From Kroppenstedtia eburnea (GTDB lineage Bacteria; Bacillota; Bacilli; Thermoactinomycetales; DSM-45169): 64,000 nt of DNA. A program made the translations under genes and the position numbers. Shown here one piece after another: positions 61,016-64,000 of the stretch. The stretch spans positions 1,364,001 through 1,428,000 of the forward strand of contig NZ_CP048103.1 in the NCBI RefSeq assembly GCF_013282215.1, in the 5' to 3' direction. The notes under the pieces were generated by a model. The model was not told where the DNA came from and searched no databases. It saw nothing but the letters and a program-made list of their open reading frames with translations. Position 1 is the stretch's first letter; each line of letters opens with the position of its first letter.

Positions 61016-62788
61016 ATGAAAAAAGATAAAATCATCGTCGTCGGCGGAGGCCTGGCCGGACTGATGGCCACCGTACAGGCGGCCGAAGCCGGAGCCGACA
61101 TCGACCTGTTTTCGATTGTACCGGTTCGCCGCTCCCACTCTGTCTGCGCCCAGGGGGGCATCAACGGAGCGGTGAACACCAAAGGGGAGGGGGACTCCCC
61201 GTGGGAACACTTTGACGACACCGTCTACGGCGGTGACTTTCTGGCCAACCAGCCGCCGGTGAAAGCCATGTGTGAGGCGGCTCCGGGAATCATCTATCTG
61301 ATGGATCGGATGGGGGTTCCGTTCAACCGGACCCCGGAAGGGCTGCTCGACTTCCGTCGCTTCGGGGGGACCAAACACCACCGGACCGCCTTCGCCGGAG
61401 CCACCACCGGCCAACAACTGTTGTATGCCCTGGATGAGCAGGTGCGTCGCTGGGAAGTGGCGGGAAATGTGACCAAGTATGAGCATTGGGAGTTCACTTC
61501 CCTGATCCTAGATGATGAGGGCCGTTGCCGGGGGATCGTGGCCCAGGACCGGCGGAGCATGGAGATCAAAGCTTTCCGTGCCGATGCGGTCATCCTGGCC
61601 ACCGGCGGTCCCGGGATCATCTTCGGTAAATCGACCAACTCCATGATCAACACCGGCACTGCTGCCAGTGCCGCTTACCAGCAAGGGGCCTATTATGCCA
61701 ACGGGGAATTTATCCAGGTGCACCCGACGGCCATCCCCGGAGACGATAAGCTGCGGCTGATGTCCGAGTCGGCCCGGGGGGAAGGGGGACGCGTCTGGAC
61801 CTATAAAGACGGAAAACCCTGGTACTTCCTCGAGGAATGGTATCCCGCCTATGGCAACCTGGTACCCCGGGATATTGCCACCCGGGCCATCTTCAAGGTA
61901 TGTGTCGACATGAAACTGGGAATCAACGGGGAGAACATGGTTTATCTCGATCTCTCCCACAAAGACCCGAAAGAGTTGGATGTCAAGCTGGGCGGGATCA
62001 TCGAGATCTATGAGAAATTCATGGGTGAAGATCCGCGCAAGGTTCCGATGAAGATCTTCCCGGCGGTCCACTACTCCATGGGCGGTCTGTGGGTGGATTA
62101 CAACGGGATGACCAACATCCCGGGGCTGTTTGCGGCCGGGGAAGCCAATTACCAATACCACGGTGCCAACCGCCTCGGTGCCAACTCCCTGGTCTCCTGC
62201 ATCTTTGACGGGATGGTCACCGGCCCCAGTGCGCTGGAATACATCCGTGGACTGGACCGATCCGCTGACGACCTGCCTTCCACCCTGTTTGAGGGGCATC
62301 AGAAGCAGGAGCAGGAGAAGTATGATAATATCCTCAAAATGGATGGGGACGAGAACCCCTACCAGCTGCACAAGGAACTGGGTCAGTGGATGACGGATAA
62401 CGTGACCGTGGTCCGTTACAACGATCGGTTGAAGAAAACCGATGAAAAGATCCAGGAGCTGATGGAGCGCTACAAGCGGATCAATGTGACCGACACCAGC
62501 ACCTGGAGCAACCAGGCGGCCTCCTTTGTCCGGCAGTTGTGGAACATGCTTCAGCTGGCCCGGGTGATGACCCTGGGTGCCTACAACCGGAATGAAAGCC
62601 GGGGAGCTCACTACAAACCGGATTTCCCGGACCGGAATGACGAAGACTGGCTGAAGACGACCAAGGCCAAGTACACGGAAAACGGCCCCGCCTTCGAGTA
62701 TGAAGATGTGGATGTCTCCCTCATCAAGCCACGGCCGCGACGCTATGATGTGGCCAAACAATCTGAGAAGGGGGCGGAAAGCAAATGA
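61016..62788 (+). CDS. sdhA: Succinate dehydrogenase flavoprotein subunit
   Basis: The 590-residue FAD subunit oxidises succinate to fumarate. FAD-binding IIVVGGGLAGLMATVQAAEAG, covalent-FAD His region SHSVCAQGGINGA, active site HPTAIPG and the HYSMGGLWVDYNG segment, catalytic Arg in ANRLGANSLVSCIFDG. Start ATG 61016 after AGAAGGGGGC; the upstream ATG at 60992 lies within sdhC. Overlaps sdhB by 4 nt (ATGA). Confidence 0.97.
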   Translation: MKKDKIIVVGGGLAGLMATVQAAEAGADIDLFSIVPVRRSHSVCAQGGINGAVNTKGEGDSPWEHFDDTVYGGDFLANQPPVKAMCEAAPGIIYLMDRMGVPFNRTPEGLLDFRRFGGTKHHRTAFAGATTGQQLLYALDEQVRRWEVAGNVTKYEHWEFTSLILDDEGRCRGIVAQDRRSMEIKAFRADAVILATGGPGIIFGKSTNSMINTGTAASAAYQQGAYYANGEFIQVHPTAIPGDDKLRLMSESARGEGGRVWTYKDGKPWYFLEEWYPAYGNLVPRDIATRAIFKVCVDMKLGINGENMVYLDLSHKDPKELDVKLGGIIEIYEKFMGEDPRKVPMKIFPAVHYSMGGLWVDYNGMTNIPGLFAAGEANYQYHGANRLGANSLVSCIFDGMVTGPSALEYIRGLDRSADDLPSTLFEGHQKQEQEKYDNILKMDGDENPYQLHKELGQWMTDNVTVVRYNDRLKKTDEKIQELMERYKRINVTDTSTWSNQAASFVRQLWNMLQLARVMTLGAYNRNESRGAHYKPDFPDRNDEDWLKTTKAKYTENGPAFEYEDVDVSLIKPRPRRYDVAKQSEKGAESK

Positions 62789-63558
62789 GCGAACAGACGG
62801 CGACAGCTGTGGAAAAAAAGACCGTTCGTTTTATCATCACACGTCAGGATTCCCCCGACAGCGAGCCCTATGAAGAGGAGTTTGAGCTGGAATATCGCCC
62901 CAATATGACGATCAACTCTTCCCTGATGGAGATTCAGCGCAATCCTTACAATGCCAAAGGGGAAAAGGTGTCACCGGTCACTTGGGAGTCCAACTGTTTG
63001 GAGGAGGTTTGCGGTGCCTGCTCCATGGTGATCAACGGAACCCCCCGCCAGGCCTGCTCCACGTTGGTGGATTCGCTGGAGCAACCGATCCGGATTCAGC
63101 CGATGGATACCTTCCCGGTCCTGCGGGATATGGTGATCGACCGGAACCGGATGTTTGATGCCCTGAAACGGGTGAAAGCCTGGATCCCGATTGACGGTAC
63201 TTATGATCTGGGACCGGGACCCCGCATGCCGGAAGTGGAACGCCAATGGCGTTATGAACTGTCCAAGTGCATGACCTGCGGGGTCTGTCTCCAGGCCTGC
63301 CCCAACGTCAGCCCCCGTTCCAATTTCATGGGGCCCTTTATCGTCGGTCAGGTGGACCTGTTCAACTCCCATCCCACGGGAGAGATGAACAAAGAAGAAC
63401 GGACGGACGCCCTCATCGGCGAAGGCGGATTGCAGGAGTGCGGGAACTCCCAAAACTGCGTCCAAGCTTGTCCGAAAGGTGTGCCGCTGACCACAGCCAT
63501 TGCCCGGATGAACCGGGAGGGAACCAAGCACATGTTCCGCAAATGGCTCTCCCTCTGA
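62785..63558 (+). CDS. sdhB: Succinate dehydrogenase iron-sulfur subunit
   Basis: The 257-residue electron-transfer subunit. 2Fe-2S motif SNCLEEVCGACSMVINGTPRQAC, 4Fe-4S CMTCGVCLQACP and 3Fe-4S CGNSQNCVQACPKGVP. Last gene of sdhCAB, with a terminator 10 nt after the stop. Confidence 0.97.
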   Translation: MSEQTATAVEKKTVRFIITRQDSPDSEPYEEEFELEYRPNMTINSSLMEIQRNPYNAKGEKVSPVTWESNCLEEVCGACSMVINGTPRQACSTLVDSLEQPIRIQPMDTFPVLRDMVIDRNRMFDALKRVKAWIPIDGTYDLGPGPRMPEVERQWRYELSKCMTCGVCLQACPNVSPRSNFMGPFIVGQVDLFNSHPTGEMNKEERTDALIGEGGLQECGNSQNCVQACPKGVPLTTAIARMNREGTKHMFRKWLSL

Positions 63559-63567
63559 TATGAATGG

Positions 63568-63603
63568 AAAAACACCCTCCGATTTGGCGGAGGGTGTTTT
63601 CTT
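63568..63603 (+). terminator. Intrinsic terminator after sdhB
   Basis: AAACACCCTCCG and CGGAGGGTGTTTT with a 6-nt loop and a T-run. Confidence 0.93.
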
Positions 63604-63608
63604 TGACT

Positions 63609-63731
63609 TCAGGCGTGTTGATTAGCCATATTTTGGGTGGGGAGATCGTGTTCTACCACGCTCCGGTTGCCATCCAGCAAGGAAGTAATGACTGGCCGCT
63701 CCAAATCTTCTGTTCGGGCAGGGGCAAAGCC
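63609..63731 (-). pseudogene. Possible degenerate coding fragment (tail only)
   Basis: A 40-codon minus-strand frame without a start reads ARTEDLERPVITSLLDGNRS and then VVEHDLPTQNMANQHA before TGA at 63611-63609. It looks protein-like but has no ATG and a stop just upstream. No family is recognised. The rest of 63604-63896 shows no gene. Confidence 0.25.
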
Positions 63732-63896
63732 TTACGGAAGCAACACAAGGAAGAATGTTGCCCCTAAACGCCCTCTCTCCAGATTCTCCGCTGGGTAGGA
63801 TGGCAAAGGTCGCTTTGGCAGCACACGACTCCCTTCCACCGCCCATTTTCTGGTTAATCAACAGCCCTGCTTTGACTTGTATTCTCTGTCTCCCGA

Positions 63897-63998
63897 TCAG
63901 GAGGAGAAGACACTTTTCAGGGAGTCAAACAGATCGGATAACCAGGCCCACAACTTGTCAAAAAAGCCCTGAGCTTCTTTGGAGTCGACGATTTGACC
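63897..63998 (-). CDS. C-terminal end of an unidentified protein (partial, runs off the right edge)
   Basis: The minus-strand frame open at the right edge ends GQIVDSKEAQGFFDKLWAWL and then SDLFDSLKSVFSS before TGA 63899-63897. The amphipathic Phe/Trp/Leu-rich C-terminal helix is coding-like. Only 33 residues are visible, so no family is assigned. Confidence 0.5.
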   Translation of the reverse strand, partial: GQIVDSKEAQGFFDKLWAWLSDLFDSLKSVFSS

Positions 63999-64000
63999 GA

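Overview
The window looks like a chromosomal segment of a spore-forming, high-G+C member of the Bacillales, most likely Thermoactinomycetaceae. This is inferred from gene content: a small acid-soluble spore protein SspI, a SleB-type germination lytic enzyme, YtaF, a thermitase-like subtilase remnant, Bacillus-style T-box, SAM, lysine and TPP leaders, and a FadR/TetR fatty-acid regulon. No rRNA, tRNA or CRISPR array was seen.

Layout. 1-8.4 kb is the end of a nonribosomal peptide cluster: the 3' end of a thioesterase-containing gene, a GHMP kinase resembling L-threonine kinase PduX, and a two-module NRPS whose two adenylation domains are near copies and share the same (Asn-like) pocket. 8.6-10.6 kb has an MFS exporter and a DJ-1/PfpI protein. 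10.6-11.45 kb is a gene-free graveyard with an IS3-type transposase tail, an IS200/IS605-like tail and two copies of a dispersed palindromic repeat. 11.5-31.5 kb is core genome: enoyl-CoA hydratase, pyruvate carboxylase, thiD-thiE behind a TPP riboswitch, a Trp-rich membrane peptide, Hsp20, an M42 peptidase, sspI, a Ktr subunit, an RNA methyltransferase, pheST behind a T-box, zapA, cvpA, sleB, mutS2 and an NfeD protein. 31.5-36.5 kb is an accessory stretch: a subtilase remnant, a visibly AT-rich island (MFS pump, 21-codon ORF, HEAT/formylglycine-enzyme-like protein), and a broken tyrosine recombinase beside an inverted-repeat site. 36.5-64 kb is core again: ytaF, an rRNA m5C methyltransferase, a SelW-like gene with an in-frame TGA, a HI0933 flavoprotein, acyl-CoA synthetase, fadR-etfB-etfA, trxA, two membrane proteins, uvrC, mobA, tatA, an SCP2 protein, lysC behind a lysine riboswitch, oppABCD, metX behind a SAM riboswitch, and sdhCAB.

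How the parts fit. Three FadR-type operators (before lcfA, fadR-etfBA and the SCP2 gene) tie fatty-acid activation, electron transfer from acyl-CoA dehydrogenases and an SCP2 lipid carrier into one regulon. Four RNA leaders (TPP, T-box-Phe, lysine, SAM) control vitamin and amino-acid genes. At least seven copies of one intergenic repeat share an inner palindrome (arms GGGTTTCACATG/CATGTGAAACCC) but carry two kinds of outer inverted ends, including hybrids. The strongest candidates for new biology are (i) the putative selenocysteine-type SelW gene at 38961-39209, (ii) the AT-rich mini-locus at 31811-34855, (iii) the two-ended repeat family, and (iv) the NRPS with a threonine kinase and a terminal condensation domain.
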